DNA from: Maribacter thermophilus
Lineage (GTDB): Bacteria; Bacteroidota; Bacteroidia; Flavobacteriales; Flavobacteriaceae
Reading direction: 5' to 3'
NCBI RefSeq assembly: GCF_001020565.1
Contig: NZ_LDAS01000001.1
Coordinates: 844,402 to 908,401 of the forward strand
Length of the DNA stretch: 64,000 bases
Positions 26,238-36,305 of the stretch are shown in pieces. The notes under the pieces were generated by a model. That model had not been told where the DNA came from. It saw nothing but the letters and a program-made list of their open reading frames with translations, and did no database searches. Position 1 is the stretch's first letter. Every line of letters starts with the position of its first letter. Made by a program: the position numbers and the translations under genes.

Positions 26238-27113
26238 CTATGAAATTCCTTTTACCGTTACATTCTTATTGATTTGGTGTACGAGGCCCCTTAAAAAATT
26301 TCCAGGACCAATTTCTGTAAATTCTTTGGCCCCATCGGCTATCATATGACGAATTGTTTGTCGCCATAACACGGGATATGTTAATTGATTTACCAAGTTT
26401 TTCTTTATGGTTGTTATGTTGGTAGTGGGGCGTGCCGTAACATTTTGATAAATGGGACACTTGGGGATTTTAAATGTTGTTAGCTCAACTGCAGTTCTGT
26501 AATCGTCGATTATGGGTTTCATATAAGGCGAATGAAATGCTCCGCTTACAGGTAAATTTAATACATCGATAGCGCCAGGTCTTAATGCATCGCAAGCCTC
26601 CTTTAAAGCTTTTTTCTCCCCCGAAATAACCACTTGTTTGGGGGCGTTATAGTTGGCGGGGGCAACAATGCCATCCACTTTTGAGCATACGTCCTGAACA
26701 ATAATATCGTAAAGACCGATGACCACGGCCATACCGGTTTCCTCCGTTTCAAAAACCTTTTGCATAAGTGATGCCCTAATGGATATCAGTTTTAGGGCAG
26801 ATTCGAAATCTAACGATTCAATAGCAGTCAAAGCGGATATTTCGCCCAATGAATGGCCGGCGACCATGTCAGGTTTAAAGTTGTTGCCAAGGGTTTTTAC
26901 CAATATATAAGAGTGTAGAAAAATAGCAGGTTGTGCATATATAGTCTTTTTTAAGTCATCTGCACTTCCATTGAACATTATCTCCGAAATAGAAAAGCCC
27001 AATATATCATTGGCCTTTTTAAAATAGTTTCTTGCCATACCGGAATTTTCGAACAGATCTTTTCCCATACCAGGAAATTGATTGCCTTGACCAGGAAACA
27101 AATATGCGTGCAT
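26238..27113 (-). CDS. fabD: Malonyl-CoA:ACP transacylase (FabD-like)
   Basis: 291 residues, the usual FabD length. YLFPGQGNQFPGMGKDLF opens the fold. GHSLGE carries the nucleophilic Ser (about residue 88), and SGAFHSPYM holds the catalytic His. The enzyme loads malonyl groups onto acyl carrier protein. No other fatty-acid genes are adjacent, so it may be either the housekeeping fabD or an extra copy for secondary metabolism. An upstream TTG-N21-TACTTTAA on the minus strand may be its promoter. Confidence 0.85.
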   Translation of the reverse strand: MHAYLFPGQGNQFPGMGKDLFENSGMARNYFKKANDILGFSISEIMFNGSADDLKKTIYAQPAIFLHSYILVKTLGNNFKPDMVAGHSLGEISALTAIESLDFESALKLISIRASLMQKVFETEETGMAVVIGLYDIIVQDVCSKVDGIVAPANYNAPKQVVISGEKKALKEACDALRPGAIDVLNLPVSGAFHSPYMKPIIDDYRTAVELTTFKIPKCPIYQNVTARPTTNITTIKKNLVNQLTYPVLWRQTIRHMIADGAKEFTEIGPGNFLRGLVHQINKNVTVKGIS

Positions 27114-27439
27114 GATAGAATGGCTTATTATAGTGTTTAAAGTATTAATTTATATAAAAATGAGTCAACTGTAAAACCGTCAATGGATTATGGAAGGTTA
27201 TCTTAAGAGGTTTTGTTGATATTTGTATATGAATCTTATATTTAGATGTACGATAGTACAGAATTGTTTACCGATAAGTAAACATTCCCCATGGGAAACA
27301 CTAAAAGAAGGTTGAAATGCTGTATTAACTATTTTATTTACAGATAAGTAGTGTTTTAACGACCGATAAACGGTACAAAAAAGCACCGCCCAAAATGGAC
27401 AGTGCTTTTTTAAGAATTATATAATGTAGAATGTAAACG
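27114..27439. other. Intergenic region upstream of fabD
   Basis: Holds the probable fabD promoter and a bidirectional terminator at 27374-27412. The 62-codon minus-strand frame inside (27198-27386) has no recognisable features and was not called. Confidence 0.4.
27374..27412. terminator. Hairpin terminator
   Basis: AAAAAAGCAC and GTGCTTTTTT arms with an imperfect inner stem (CGCCC/GGACA side). A- and T-tracts are on both sides, so it can end the minus-strand DUF6515-like gene. Confidence 0.75.
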
Positions 27440-28024
27440 TTACTCCATGTCTATAATACCCACCACTTCGTAAGCCCTGGTACCATTAACTTGAATTTTT
27501 TCGTATAAAATGTTTCCGAACTCGTAATAAGTTTCTCCGTCTATAGTTACTTTCTCGTAATCATCTGGAAGTTCGTAGACGATAGTGCCTATTTCTGGTT
27601 CAACAACTTCATATCCGTCATCTACTTGGGTATAAAAAGTACCGCTCACATTAAAATAAATATGGTTGTTAAAACGTATTCTTGTAAAATCGGGCGGCAA
27701 CGTATTTATCCTGAAACCAATTTTAGGTGCTATTACAATGTATCTACCTCTAGAAAGAGTGTAAAATTTGTTGTTGGAATAGTAGTAATTCTGGCCTTTA
27801 TGTACGATTACTTTTTTATTCGGAACGGTTCTTACCGAAACAACTTTCTTTTTTGGGGTTCTATAAACTACTTTTTTACTGGATACCCTGTTGGGTGTTT
27901 TTCTAACTACGGTGGTAGTCCTTGTCGTTTTAGTTGTTCGGTTACTTCTTTGTGCCGTACCGTAGAATATAAATCCGGTTAAGAACAAGAATAATAATAG
28001 ATATTTTTTGTTATTTGTTTTCAT
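27440..28024 (-). CDS. Exported DUF6515-like protein
   Basis: 194 residues: signal peptide (residues 1-24), then a basic Thr/Arg/Lys/Val-rich linker (about 25-75). After this come three similar blocks built around a 'Y...G..Y....Y' pattern (KGQNYYYSNNKFYTLSRGRY; NNHIYFNVSGTFYTQVDDGY; GETYYEFGNILYEKIQVNGT), each followed by a Gly-Leu-Pro-type turn. This is characteristic of the DUF6515 family of Bacteroidota envelope proteins, which has no known function. Confidence 0.7.
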   Translation of the reverse strand: MKTNNKKYLLLFLFLTGFIFYGTAQRSNRTTKTTRTTTVVRKTPNRVSSKKVVYRTPKKKVVSVRTVPNKKVIVHKGQNYYYSNNKFYTLSRGRYIVIAPKIGFRINTLPPDFTRIRFNNHIYFNVSGTFYTQVDDGYEVVEPEIGTIVYELPDDYEKVTIDGETYYEFGNILYEKIQVNGTRAYEVVGIIDME

Positions 28025-28162
28025 GGCTCATCATTTTTAAAGATTAAACTTTGTTTTGCACATTCACTATTTTGACTGCTATTTTTACCTTAGGTTTAAT
28101 TCATGGTAGGTAAACTAGATTAGATCTGTTTTTTTATCTATGAGAGAGGTAATTGTATAGAT

Positions 28163-28191
28163 AAAAAAAGGCGCATTCATTAGAATACGCC
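28163..28191 (-). terminator. Rho-independent terminator
   Basis: On the minus strand GGCGTATTC pairs with GAATGCGCC (one mismatch, loop TAAT), followed by seven T. It ends the EF-hand lipoprotein gene. Confidence 0.9.
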
Positions 28192-28217
28192 AAATTGTAT
28201 AATACATTGATCCGTTA

Positions 28218-28514
28218 TTACAGTAACGAAAGTATACCTTGTAATTCTGTAAGGTTAAGACTAGAGTTGTTGTCGGTGTCCAAAACATCGAAATTGTCGG
28301 CAACGGAACCAATGGCTTCGGTTGAACTAATAGCTTCGTCGTTATTGGTATCTAAAAGACTAAAAAGACTTGCCACCTGTTGTACGGTTGAGTTAGAACT
28401 TAAAGAGCTCAATAATGTTGCCGCATCGGAAACATTTGATGTGTTCATGTTTTTTACACTATTACAGCTGGCCAAGGCAGCTATTAAAGCTAAGGAACCT
28501 ATTACTTTTTTCAT
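28218..28514 (-). CDS. EF-hand lipoprotein
   Basis: 98 residues from ATG 28514; the frame extends 48 nt upstream through the promoter. Lipobox ALASC, then a Ser/Asn-rich segment. Two EF-hand loops follow, DTNNDEAISSTE and DTDNNSSLNLTE, with acidic residues at positions 1, 3, 5 and 12. It probably binds calcium in the periplasm or at the cell surface. A TACTTTTG box at 28553-28546 is a likely -7 element. Confidence 0.8.
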   Translation of the reverse strand: MKKVIGSLALIAALASCNSVKNMNTSNVSDAATLLSSLSSNSTVQQVASLFSLLDTNNDEAISSTEAIGSVADNFDVLDTDNNSSLNLTELQGILSLL

Positions 28515-28703
28515 GATTATGTGTTTAGAATATTTTATATGCGTGCAAAAGTAGTTGCGCAAATTGTATAAAAAGAAGGTTCTAGACCAAAGCCCTATTT
28601 GTGTCTATACACAAGAAAAAGTTATAGACAAATACAAAAACAAGTTATTTGGTTCTTTGTTTAAAGTTGTTAGAGCGAAGAGATTTTATGCTGGTGTTAA
28701 AAA

Positions 28704-31313
28704 CTACCTCACAAGAGAGAAGTGTCCCGTAATAATTGTTTTTCCGTCTTTTTCCTCAAATTTGAACCAATAATCGCTTGCCTGTAGCCTACGGCCGTTC
28801 AAGGTTCCGTCCCAAGAACCGTTCACAGCGTCGAACTGGGCCAAAAGCTTGCCATAACGGTCATAAATGGTAATGGTTCCTTCTAGCGCAAAGAACTCTT
28901 GGTCCACCTTCCATGTATCGTTTGCCCCATCCTGATTTGGCGTAAAGAACTTGGGAAATTTGGAACGTATGGATTCTGCCGAATCTTCACAGGCCAGTAG
29001 GTCTATGGTCACGGTAAAACTGGACTCATCGGAACAAGCCCCAGATTGGTTATAAATGTATACCGTAGTGGTTTCGGTAATGCTATCCCCTTCGTTCAAG
29101 CTAATGCCCTCTCCCCCGCTTTCGGTGTAATACTGGCCATTGGTCAAGGCAGGCAGAACAAACATCTCGCATTCCGTAACATCCTCTAATCGGTCAACGG
29201 CCACCGGAGGATCGATGGTAACGTTAAAACTTGTCTCGTCTGCACAATCGCCCACACCCGTGTGAATATATATGGTTTGCGAACTATCAATGATATCACC
29301 TGCCCGTAGTTGGCTTCCATTGGCATTGGCCTGTGTAAAATAAGTGTTCCCTGGATTAAGCTCCGGAAGGGTGTAACTATCGCAGGCGACCACGTCCCCA
29401 AGGGTATCGGCCGTAACCGGCTGTGTTGCGATAAGACTAAATACGGTTTCACCGTAACAACCACTGGCATTGCTGACCCTTACGGTAATCAACTCTTCGT
29501 TTTGAACGGTATTGGTATAAGGGTCGGCAAGGGTCAAGGGGTTGCCCGAAGCGTCAAAATAGGACACGCTCACCCCTGTTTGGCTTCCTATGGCCTGTGA
29601 CGCTATATCCGCTAGGTCTATGTTGAATTGTGCAAACCCATCAGCATCAAGATCACATCCGAGGATGTCGGATACTAGGTTGGCCGTGGGTGCATCTTCG
29701 TTAACGGTAACCGTAATAGGGTTTCGCTCAAGGGTAAGGCCCGTTACAATAGTGCTGGTTATCTCACAGGTATATACCCCGGCATCGGAAACGGACAAGG
29801 GGTCCAAGACAAGATCGGCATCCGTTGCACCGGAAATGGGGGCGCCGTCCTTAAACCATTGGTAAACGTTGGCCGAACCACTAACGACCGTGGACAATGT
29901 TAAACTGGATCCTACACAACCATCAAATGTTTCGGTATCGTTGACCTTGGCTTGGGGACTATAGTAGAAACCAGTAATACTTTGGTCGTAATAGTCGAAC
30001 TCGTCCTCAAAATCCCCAAATTGAAATCGGTTATCATTAAAAGCAAAAGTCTCTAAATTTACATTGGTAGTAAAATCTGGCATAGTACCTTCCATATTAT
30101 TATTCGAAACACTAATTGATTCTACATTCGTCCATTGCGAGAAGGAAGCGGGCAAACTACCGGTAAACTCATTGTTTCTAATGTCGAAAATTATAATATT
30201 GGACCATTGTGAAAGACTAGCGGGCAATTCACCAGAGAGTGCATTGTCGTTTACCATAAAAATCTTAATCTGTGAAAAAGAAGAGTAAGTATCAGGAATT
30301 TCCCCTTCTATATTATTGTTAAAAGCAAGTATTTGGTCAATATCGGTCCAGTTCGAAAAACTGGGGGAAAAGGTTCCGGATATTTCGTTGTTGGCTATAT
30401 TGAAGTATTGTAAATCAGTTAAATTGGATAATGATTCGGGAATGGAACCTGAAAGGGCATTCCCCCATAAATTAAGACTGTTTAAATTGACCAAATTCCC
30501 AAAAGAATCAGGAATAGGCCCTGTAAGTCCGCCATCAAGAGTACTACTATATGATGTTAAGTTAAGAGTTTCCAAACTGATCATTTCACCATATTCAGGA
30601 GGAATGTTACCGGAAATATATGTTGCATCGATCGAAAGCTCCCTTAAATTGACCAAGTTTCTCAATGAAACAGGAAGCTCTCCTGTAAGCAATTGGCTTC
30701 CAAGGCTTAAAACATATAATGAAGTTAAGTTTCCTATGGTATCGGGAATGGTTCCTGTTAATTCATTATCGGAAAGCAATAAATATCTTAAGTTGATTAA
30801 ATTTCCATATTCCGGGTATATGTAGCCGGTAAAGTTATTTCTAGATAGGTTTAAGTTGGTTAACTGAACCATATCGGTAACCTCAATTGGAATTTCTCCA
30901 TCAAGGTCGTTGTTCCAAAGATTCAATGAAGTAAGATTACTCAATGTGGTTAAGCTTACTGGGAAATTTCCAGAAAGGCCACATCCAGAAATGTCCAGTA
31001 CAGTTAAAAATTCCAGGTCTGCCAGTTCATCAGGAATATATCCAGATTGTATGTTACCTGCGTTAAAATAGTCTGTAGGGTTCATATCAATACCGACAAC
31101 ATGCCCCCCTGTCAGGGTCAATCCATACCAATCATCGGTAACGGGACCGGTAAAGTCCCAATCGTTCGTTGGGTCCCCATCGGTTTCGCTATCCCAATTT
31201 GGACCATCCGTAGCGTCATAAAATGCTTGTAGGGCAGCTTTTTCGGCAGGGGTTACCTGGGCCTCGATGAGTTGAAAAAAAAAGAGAATTAAAATAAGGG
31301 GGTATAATTTCAT
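28704..31313 (-). CDS. Secreted LRR / Ig-like protein with T9SS type B sorting domain
   Basis: 869 residues from ATG 31313, where a signal peptide starts (LILILFFFQLIEAQ). The N-terminal cap (TPAEKAALQAFYDATDGPNW) and about fifteen plant-type leucine-rich repeats (e.g. LTSLNLWNNDLDGEIPIEVT) are followed by an Ig-like domain (YQWFKDGAPISGATDADLVL). Two or three SprB-like repeats come next (VTIDPPVAVDRLEDVTECEM). The C-terminus is the gliding-motility-associated type B domain (FPKFFTPNQDGANDTW to GHFSLVR). It is exported by T9SS and held at or released from the cell surface, probably as an adhesin. Immediate neighbours do not clarify its ligand. Confidence 0.9.
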   Translation of the reverse strand: MKLYPLILILFFFQLIEAQVTPAEKAALQAFYDATDGPNWDSETDGDPTNDWDFTGPVTDDWYGLTLTGGHVVGIDMNPTDYFNAGNIQSGYIPDELADLEFLTVLDISGCGLSGNFPVSLTTLSNLTSLNLWNNDLDGEIPIEVTDMVQLTNLNLSRNNFTGYIYPEYGNLINLRYLLLSDNELTGTIPDTIGNLTSLYVLSLGSQLLTGELPVSLRNLVNLRELSIDATYISGNIPPEYGEMISLETLNLTSYSSTLDGGLTGPIPDSFGNLVNLNSLNLWGNALSGSIPESLSNLTDLQYFNIANNEISGTFSPSFSNWTDIDQILAFNNNIEGEIPDTYSSFSQIKIFMVNDNALSGELPASLSQWSNIIIFDIRNNEFTGSLPASFSQWTNVESISVSNNNMEGTMPDFTTNVNLETFAFNDNRFQFGDFEDEFDYYDQSITGFYYSPQAKVNDTETFDGCVGSSLTLSTVVSGSANVYQWFKDGAPISGATDADLVLDPLSVSDAGVYTCEITSTIVTGLTLERNPITVTVNEDAPTANLVSDILGCDLDADGFAQFNIDLADIASQAIGSQTGVSVSYFDASGNPLTLADPYTNTVQNEELITVRVSNASGCYGETVFSLIATQPVTADTLGDVVACDSYTLPELNPGNTYFTQANANGSQLRAGDIIDSSQTIYIHTGVGDCADETSFNVTIDPPVAVDRLEDVTECEMFVLPALTNGQYYTESGGEGISLNEGDSITETTTVYIYNQSGACSDESSFTVTIDLLACEDSAESIRSKFPKFFTPNQDGANDTWKVDQEFFALEGTITIYDRYGKLLAQFDAVNGSWDGTLNGRRLQASDYWFKFEEKDGKTIITGHFSLVR

Positions 31314-31466
31314 ATTAGGGGTACTTCCAATCGTTAAGTAAACATATGAATTAACGAAATTCAATATTACTAATTTACAATTATGAAATAATAAAGGATA
31401 AAATATTGTTTATCAACGTTCAAACACTGAAAAAATCCTGCTGTTGTAATTAGGGGGCTTCTAAAG

Positions 31467-32222
31467 TTATAACTTGTATGATTTTAATATTTCCTTAGTG
31501 CTTTGGTAACCAATATCAAAGATAGTATCGATACTTCGCATATCGAAAGTAGCAAAATTACTCAACGCCTCTGGTGAAATAACAAAATCACAATCATTGA
31601 ACTTTGCCAACGATTCCGCTGCCGACTTTAGTTTATAGGCCCTGTCCACTACGTTATAGGAATGCTTTAAATCTTTTACATCAATATTTTTTAAAGGATT
31701 TACATAGCTGCCGATAATCTTGTCGCAATATATTTTAAGTGGTTCTACCGGAAAATTGTTCAATACGCCCCCATCTACATAATAAGAACCGTTAATAGCA
31801 ATGGGTGAAAATACTCCAGGAAAAGTAGCCGATGCCAATACAGGCCGTATCAGTTCTCCCTCATGAAAAATCTTTAGTTCGCCGTTTATGATATTTGTTG
31901 CGGTAACGAACAAGGTTTTGGGCAATTTTTCAAAACGATCGTCTGGTAAGTACTTCTTAAACTCGTCATAGAATTTTTCGGTATCTATAAATCCAGGTTT
32001 TCCTTTGGCGAATCTACTGGTATGGAAAATGGATGTAACCTTGAAAAACTGTAATATTTCTGACCAAGGTACACCTCCGGCATATAAGGCGCCTACAATG
32101 GCACCTGCACTGGTGCCTGCAATATGCGTGGCATATATATCATGCTCCTCTAAAGCTTTTATTAGTCCAATATGTGCGACTCCCCGTATTCCACCGCCCG
32201 ACAAAACCAAGCCAATATCCAT
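31467..32222 (-). CDS. Patatin-like phospholipase
   Basis: 251 residues from ATG 32222; an in-frame TTG 21 nt upstream would overlap the preceding gene. The oxyanion motif SGGGIRG, the serine motif GTSAG (Ser38) and the dyad VDGGVLNNFP (Asp near 155) are all present, so the Ser-Asp site is intact. No signal peptide is seen; the family hydrolyses phospholipids or acyl esters. It follows the DUF6134 gene by 17 nt in an operon. Confidence 0.88.
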   Translation of the reverse strand: MDIGLVLSGGGIRGVAHIGLIKALEEHDIYATHIAGTSAGAIVGALYAGGVPWSEILQFFKVTSIFHTSRFAKGKPGFIDTEKFYDEFKKYLPDDRFEKLPKTLFVTATNIINGELKIFHEGELIRPVLASATFPGVFSPIAINGSYYVDGGVLNNFPVEPLKIYCDKIIGSYVNPLKNIDVKDLKHSYNVVDRAYKLKSAAESLAKFNDCDFVISPEALSNFATFDMRSIDTIFDIGYQSTKEILKSYKL

Positions 32223-32239
32223 CTTATCTTTTTTTATGT

Positions 32240-32857
32240 TCAATTACGTGCAATTATCTCAAATTTCACCAGACCTCCATCGATACTGGCTTTTTCTAGA
32301 ACTCCATTTTTATAATAGTAAATGTTTTCTTTCCCTTTTGCGTTGATTTTCTTGTAAGAGTGTTCTCCAAGTGCGACTATGGTGTTAAAACTTCCATCTT
32401 GTTCAGAGTAACAAAGGTCGATATTCACAGGTTCCTTAAAATAAAGTAAAATAGTAGTGTAATCGATAGAGGTTTCCAGTACCTCTTCTTCCTTGCCATT
32501 TTTTATAACTTGATATTGTGAACTATTCCAGTTTGTTACGGTATTGGCATGGGGCTTATTATTTACATCGATAACAACATCAGCTTTTTTCATAACCTTG
32601 TTTTCAAAAGTAACATCGTATTTATAGTTTACCTCGATATTTTTGATGACCCTTGTTTTTATAGCGGTTTCACTTTGATAAAATATCTTGTTGTCCTTAC
32701 TGTTCTTGGTTGCTTTTAAATTTCCGATTACTTTGTCCTTTAAGACGATATCAAAATACAAAGTAGTGTCGTTGAGGGTGTAAAGGGGTATATCGGTACC
32801 TATGTTAAAATCAATAAGAAGAAACAGAACAATAATAAATTGGTATATGGGGAACAT
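32240..32857 (-). CDS. Exported DUF6134 family protein
   Basis: 205 residues with an N-terminal hydrophobic signal (QFIIVLFLLIDFNIGT). LYFDIVLKDKVIGNLKATK, YDVTFENKVMKKADV and the ending ASIDGGLVKFEIIARN fit the DUF6134 family, which has a beta-rich fold and unknown function. It is the first gene of a two-gene unit with the patatin, so a role in envelope lipid handling is possible but unproven. Confidence 0.65.
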   Translation of the reverse strand: MFPIYQFIIVLFLLIDFNIGTDIPLYTLNDTTLYFDIVLKDKVIGNLKATKNSKDNKIFYQSETAIKTRVIKNIEVNYKYDVTFENKVMKKADVVIDVNNKPHANTVTNWNSSQYQVIKNGKEEEVLETSIDYTTILLYFKEPVNIDLCYSEQDGSFNTIVALGEHSYKKINAKGKENIYYYKNGVLEKASIDGGLVKFEIIARN

Positions 32858-33153
32858 GTTTTAAGCCTTTCTATACTATGCAATGTTCAAATTAATGGGC
32901 CTCAAATACAATTTTATTGCAGCTCTATGAACACTATTTTTTTCTAAAAAACTAAGATAACACGTTTTTAAGACACATAAGAACTATTCAGGAGGGTTCT
33001 GTAAAATTATGGGGTGAATAATTGGAAATTTATGAAAAGTCCCTTGATTTTTACTTTTAAAAAAGGCGAGTAACCGAGAAGATGATTTCTTCTACTATTT
33101 TGGCGTAAACGATTTTCATTAATGAAAACATGTTTAATACAGCGTATGGGCCT

Positions 33154-35082
33154 TTAAGTTGTTTTGCTTTGTGAGGCGTTGTTTTTTTGCTGTTTTTCCA
33201 GAGTTTTTCTAATCTGTTCGCTATCCCATAGATCATCATATATTACCACACCTCTTTCTAGGTCGGCATTTAAAAGTCGTTCTTGTTCCTCTAGCTCTTT
33301 TCTGGCCTTAAATATAAAATTCTTGTCTTGTTTTGGTTCGGTCGCCAAGCGTCGTAAGCTATCCTCATCGTACTTTATAAAATTTTTGACCTGTCTGTTC
33401 AGGGTATATTTTCTAAAGCCCATTTTACTGAGCGTATCCTTTGCCAGAGCCAAAGAGGTATCCAATGTTTCCCTATAAATATTTTCTATACCCATGTTCA
33501 GTAGATCATAGGCGGCATCCCTGTTTTTTGCACGTACCATAAGTTCCACATGGGGATATTTTTCCTTGACGATTTTAGTGACATTTTTTGTGACATCCAT
33601 ATTATCTATCGCGCATATCAATATTTTTGCTTCTGCTATTCCTGCTGATTCCAATAGATCTATTCGGGTGGCATCACCATAATACACATCAAATCCCATT
33701 TTACGTAAAAAATCTACTCTGTTCGAATCATGGTCCAATATGGTGGCCTCGATACCATGTGACCTTAAAAAACGGCCAACGGTACTACCAAAATGGCCAA
33801 AGCCGACAAGTATAATCTTATGTGATTTGGCAATATGGTCCATAGGTCTTTTTATAGACTCTTTGGTTCCTATTCTTGGAAGTAATATACGTTCATTAAA
33901 CGCACTTACCATGGGGGTAACGGACATAGAAAGTGCTGTTACCACAAGCATAATGTCGATTTGTTCTTGGTTTAGAATATTTAATTGAAACGCGAAAGAC
34001 AGTACTACAAAGGCAAATTCGCCTATTTGAGCCAGACCAAAGGTCAACATAAGTTTTTGGTCGAATTTGAGTTTAAAAATTCGTCCGGTAATAAAAAGTA
34101 CAAAGGCCTTTAGCAATACGATTATAATCAACAATCCTCCAATAGTCAAAGGTATCTTACTGATTATAACAAAGTTTATTGAAGCTCCCACGGCCATAAA
34201 AAACAACCCCAACAATAAATCCTTAAAAGGTTCCAAGGTGCTTTCCAACTCATGTTTAAATTGACTGTTAGACAATACCACACCTCCTAAAAAAGCACCT
34301 AATGCAGGGCTAAGCCCTACATACTCCATTAAGAGCGAAATACTAAAGACAATTAAAAAGGCAGAAGCGATCAAAAGTTCCCTAACACCTGTTTTGGCCA
34401 CCTTTCTCAATATAGGTACTATTAAATATCGTCCGGCCACAATAATGGTTGCAACAGATAAAATAATGGCAAGTGTTTGAAAACCAATAGGAAGACCATC
34501 TAATAGATTGCTATGGCCAAGGCTTTTTTCAATAGACGAACCTTCCGAATTTGAAAGTAAGGGAATGGCACCCAGCATAAAAATTACGATGATATCCTGA
34601 AACAGTAAAATGGAAAATGCCGAAGTACCAAAGGTGGTTGCCATTAACCCTTTTTCTTTAATGGTCTGCAGGGCAATAGCGGTCGATGATAAGGCAACAG
34701 CCATAGAAATTACCAGGGAGACCTTACCTTCATACCCCAAAAACATAAAAAGGAAATAGGAAAGCAATAGGGTACCTGCTACTTGAAATCCACCCATTCC
34801 CAATATGGTTTTACGCATATTCCAGAAATTTTTAGGTTCAATTTCGAGTCCGATCAAAAATAACATCATAACCACCCCAAATTCGGCAAAATGAAGAATG
34901 TCCTCCCCTTCTTCCCCTATAAAACCAAATACATAAGGACCTATTAAAACACCTGCCAACAAGTAACCCAATACAGAACTAAGCCCTAACCGTTTGGCGA
35001 TATAAACACAAATAATGGCGCTTGTTAGAAAAACAATTACATTAAAAAGTATGTTTCCTGTCATAATCTGAATGGTTTTCAT
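33154..35082 (-). CDS. Monovalent cation:proton antiporter with RCK domain (KefB-like, CPA2)
   Basis: 642 residues. About twelve membrane helices (1-390) of the CPA2 type, with FGVVMMLFLIGLEIEPKNFW and LSSTAIALQTIKEKGLM. A TrkA-N/RCK domain follows (ILVGFGHFGSTVGRFLRSHG, about residue 415), which gates the channel in response to nucleotide or glutathione adducts. The C-terminal tail is charged. The gene for a KefF/KefG-like flavodoxin-fold protein ends 11 nt upstream, matching the classical Kef pairing for potassium efflux during electrophile stress. Confidence 0.9.
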   Translation of the reverse strand: MKTIQIMTGNILFNVIVFLTSAIICVYIAKRLGLSSVLGYLLAGVLIGPYVFGFIGEEGEDILHFAEFGVVMMLFLIGLEIEPKNFWNMRKTILGMGGFQVAGTLLLSYFLFMFLGYEGKVSLVISMAVALSSTAIALQTIKEKGLMATTFGTSAFSILLFQDIIVIFMLGAIPLLSNSEGSSIEKSLGHSNLLDGLPIGFQTLAIILSVATIIVAGRYLIVPILRKVAKTGVRELLIASAFLIVFSISLLMEYVGLSPALGAFLGGVVLSNSQFKHELESTLEPFKDLLLGLFFMAVGASINFVIISKIPLTIGGLLIIIVLLKAFVLFITGRIFKLKFDQKLMLTFGLAQIGEFAFVVLSFAFQLNILNQEQIDIMLVVTALSMSVTPMVSAFNERILLPRIGTKESIKRPMDHIAKSHKIILVGFGHFGSTVGRFLRSHGIEATILDHDSNRVDFLRKMGFDVYYGDATRIDLLESAGIAEAKILICAIDNMDVTKNVTKIVKEKYPHVELMVRAKNRDAAYDLLNMGIENIYRETLDTSLALAKDTLSKMGFRKYTLNRQVKNFIKYDEDSLRRLATEPKQDKNFIFKARKELEEQERLLNADLERGVVIYDDLWDSEQIRKTLEKQQKNNASQSKTT

Positions 35083-35093
35083 CTAATGCCACG

Positions 35094-35657
35094 CTAGGTG
35101 ACACCGTGTTCAATTGAATTGGTTTTCTTATTTTGTAGCGTATCTATTAATTCGCTATACTTATTACCGTAAGCTTCAAGTTCTTCTTCTGTAAGTTGGT
35201 GTGTTCCCATTACTAAAAATGGACGTAGGTAGTTCATAAGACATAAATTGGCGGTCTGTTCGAACGGACGTAAAAATTCATCAACGGTATAGCTGTTGCT
35301 GCCTTCCGAACAATACAATTCTTTTGTGCCTCCCGTAGTTATTACATTTAAACAGGTCTTTGATTCCAAGGCCGTACCATTTGGACCATAGGCCCAATTG
35401 AATTCCAAAACCATATCTATCCATTGTTTCATTAATGGCGGGCAGTTATACCAATAGAAAGGATGATGCCATATAATAATATCGTGCTCCATTAGAAGTT
35501 GTTTTTCAAAAGAGACATCGATATGAAAATCGGGGTACTCTTCATACAAATCGTGAAAAGTAACTCCTTCCTTGTTTTTTACATGCTCCACAAGAATGGC
35601 ATTCGCTCTTGATTTTTCAAATGTAGGATGTGAAAATAGAATCAATACTTTTTTCAT
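35094..35657 (-). CDS. KefF/KefG-like NAD(P)H oxidoreductase, Kef ancillary protein
   Basis: 187 residues with a flavodoxin-like fold: KVLILFSHPTFEKSRANAIL (phosphate loop), IIWHHPFYWYNCPPLMKQWI, and VITTGGTKELYCSEG. These are signatures of the MdaB/KefF/KefG quinone-reductase-like family. In Gram-negative bacteria KefF or KefG is needed for full activity of KefC or KefB. The 11-nt spacing to the antiporter supports the same partnership here. Confidence 0.88.
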   Translation of the reverse strand: MKKVLILFSHPTFEKSRANAILVEHVKNKEGVTFHDLYEEYPDFHIDVSFEKQLLMEHDIIIWHHPFYWYNCPPLMKQWIDMVLEFNWAYGPNGTALESKTCLNVITTGGTKELYCSEGSNSYTVDEFLRPFEQTANLCLMNYLRPFLVMGTHQLTEEELEAYGNKYSELIDTLQNKKTNSIEHGVT

Positions 35658-35869
35658 AGGGTTAAAAATAATGGAAAAAAACAGTGATTGGGACTTTCTT
35701 TTACAATCCTTTTTTTCAGATTAAAAAGTAAAGGTGGCGTTTGTTTAAGGGGAAGAAAACCCATATCCCTCACATTAATGTTTATATAGATATTTTGCTT
35801 TTCCTACGATAAGTTAGGACATCTTCTTTCTTACTACCCTTTATCTTTATATTTGCAATAAAAGATAAT

Positions 35870-36262
35870 ATGGACAAAACCGGTTATTTAATACTTCGTA
35901 TGGCCATTGGCCTAAGCATGTTCGGGCACGGATTGGTACGCTTGCCCAAACTTTCTGGATTTAGTAGCTGGATGGTGAAAAGCTTTGAAAACTCCATGTT
36001 GCCGGAGTTTATGGTCGTTCCTTTTAGTTATGCCCTCCCTATTTTGGAATTTTGTGTGGGATTGCTGTTGCTTATTGGACTGTTTACCAGACAAGCGATT
36101 CTTTTGGGGGCATTGATTATGCTGGTCTTGATCTTCGGTACTACTTTAATAGAAAACTGGGATATTTTACCGTCGCAGCTTATCCATGTTGCCTTTTTTG
36201 TGGTACTCCTTCATTATATCAAGGACAATACCTGGGCCTTGGACTCAAAAATAGGAAAGTGA
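35870..36262 (+). CDS. DoxX-family membrane protein
   Basis: 130 residues, four membrane helices. RMAIGLSMFGHGLVRLPKLS and LPILEFCVGLLLLIGLFTRQ match DoxX/DoxD-type proteins, linked to redox and thiol stress in other bacteria. A TATATTTG box at 35848-35855 is 14 nt before the ATG, implying a very short 5' leader. It opens the detoxification-type gene cluster. Confidence 0.8.
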   Translation: MDKTGYLILRMAIGLSMFGHGLVRLPKLSGFSSWMVKSFENSMLPEFMVVPFSYALPILEFCVGLLLLIGLFTRQAILLGALIMLVLIFGTTLIENWDILPSQLIHVAFFVVLLHYIKDNTWALDSKIGK

Positions 36263-36305
36263 TTATGGCTTTTACGGTCTTTTGTCGCCGTAATACTAAT
36301 AATCA

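Noticed and set aside
27198-27386. 62-codon ORF upstream of fabD
   Set aside because: Lies across a terminator and AT-rich promoter DNA; no features.
33057-33239. 60-codon ORF overlapping the end of the KefB-like gene
   Set aside because: No motif; partly shadow of the antiporter C-terminus.
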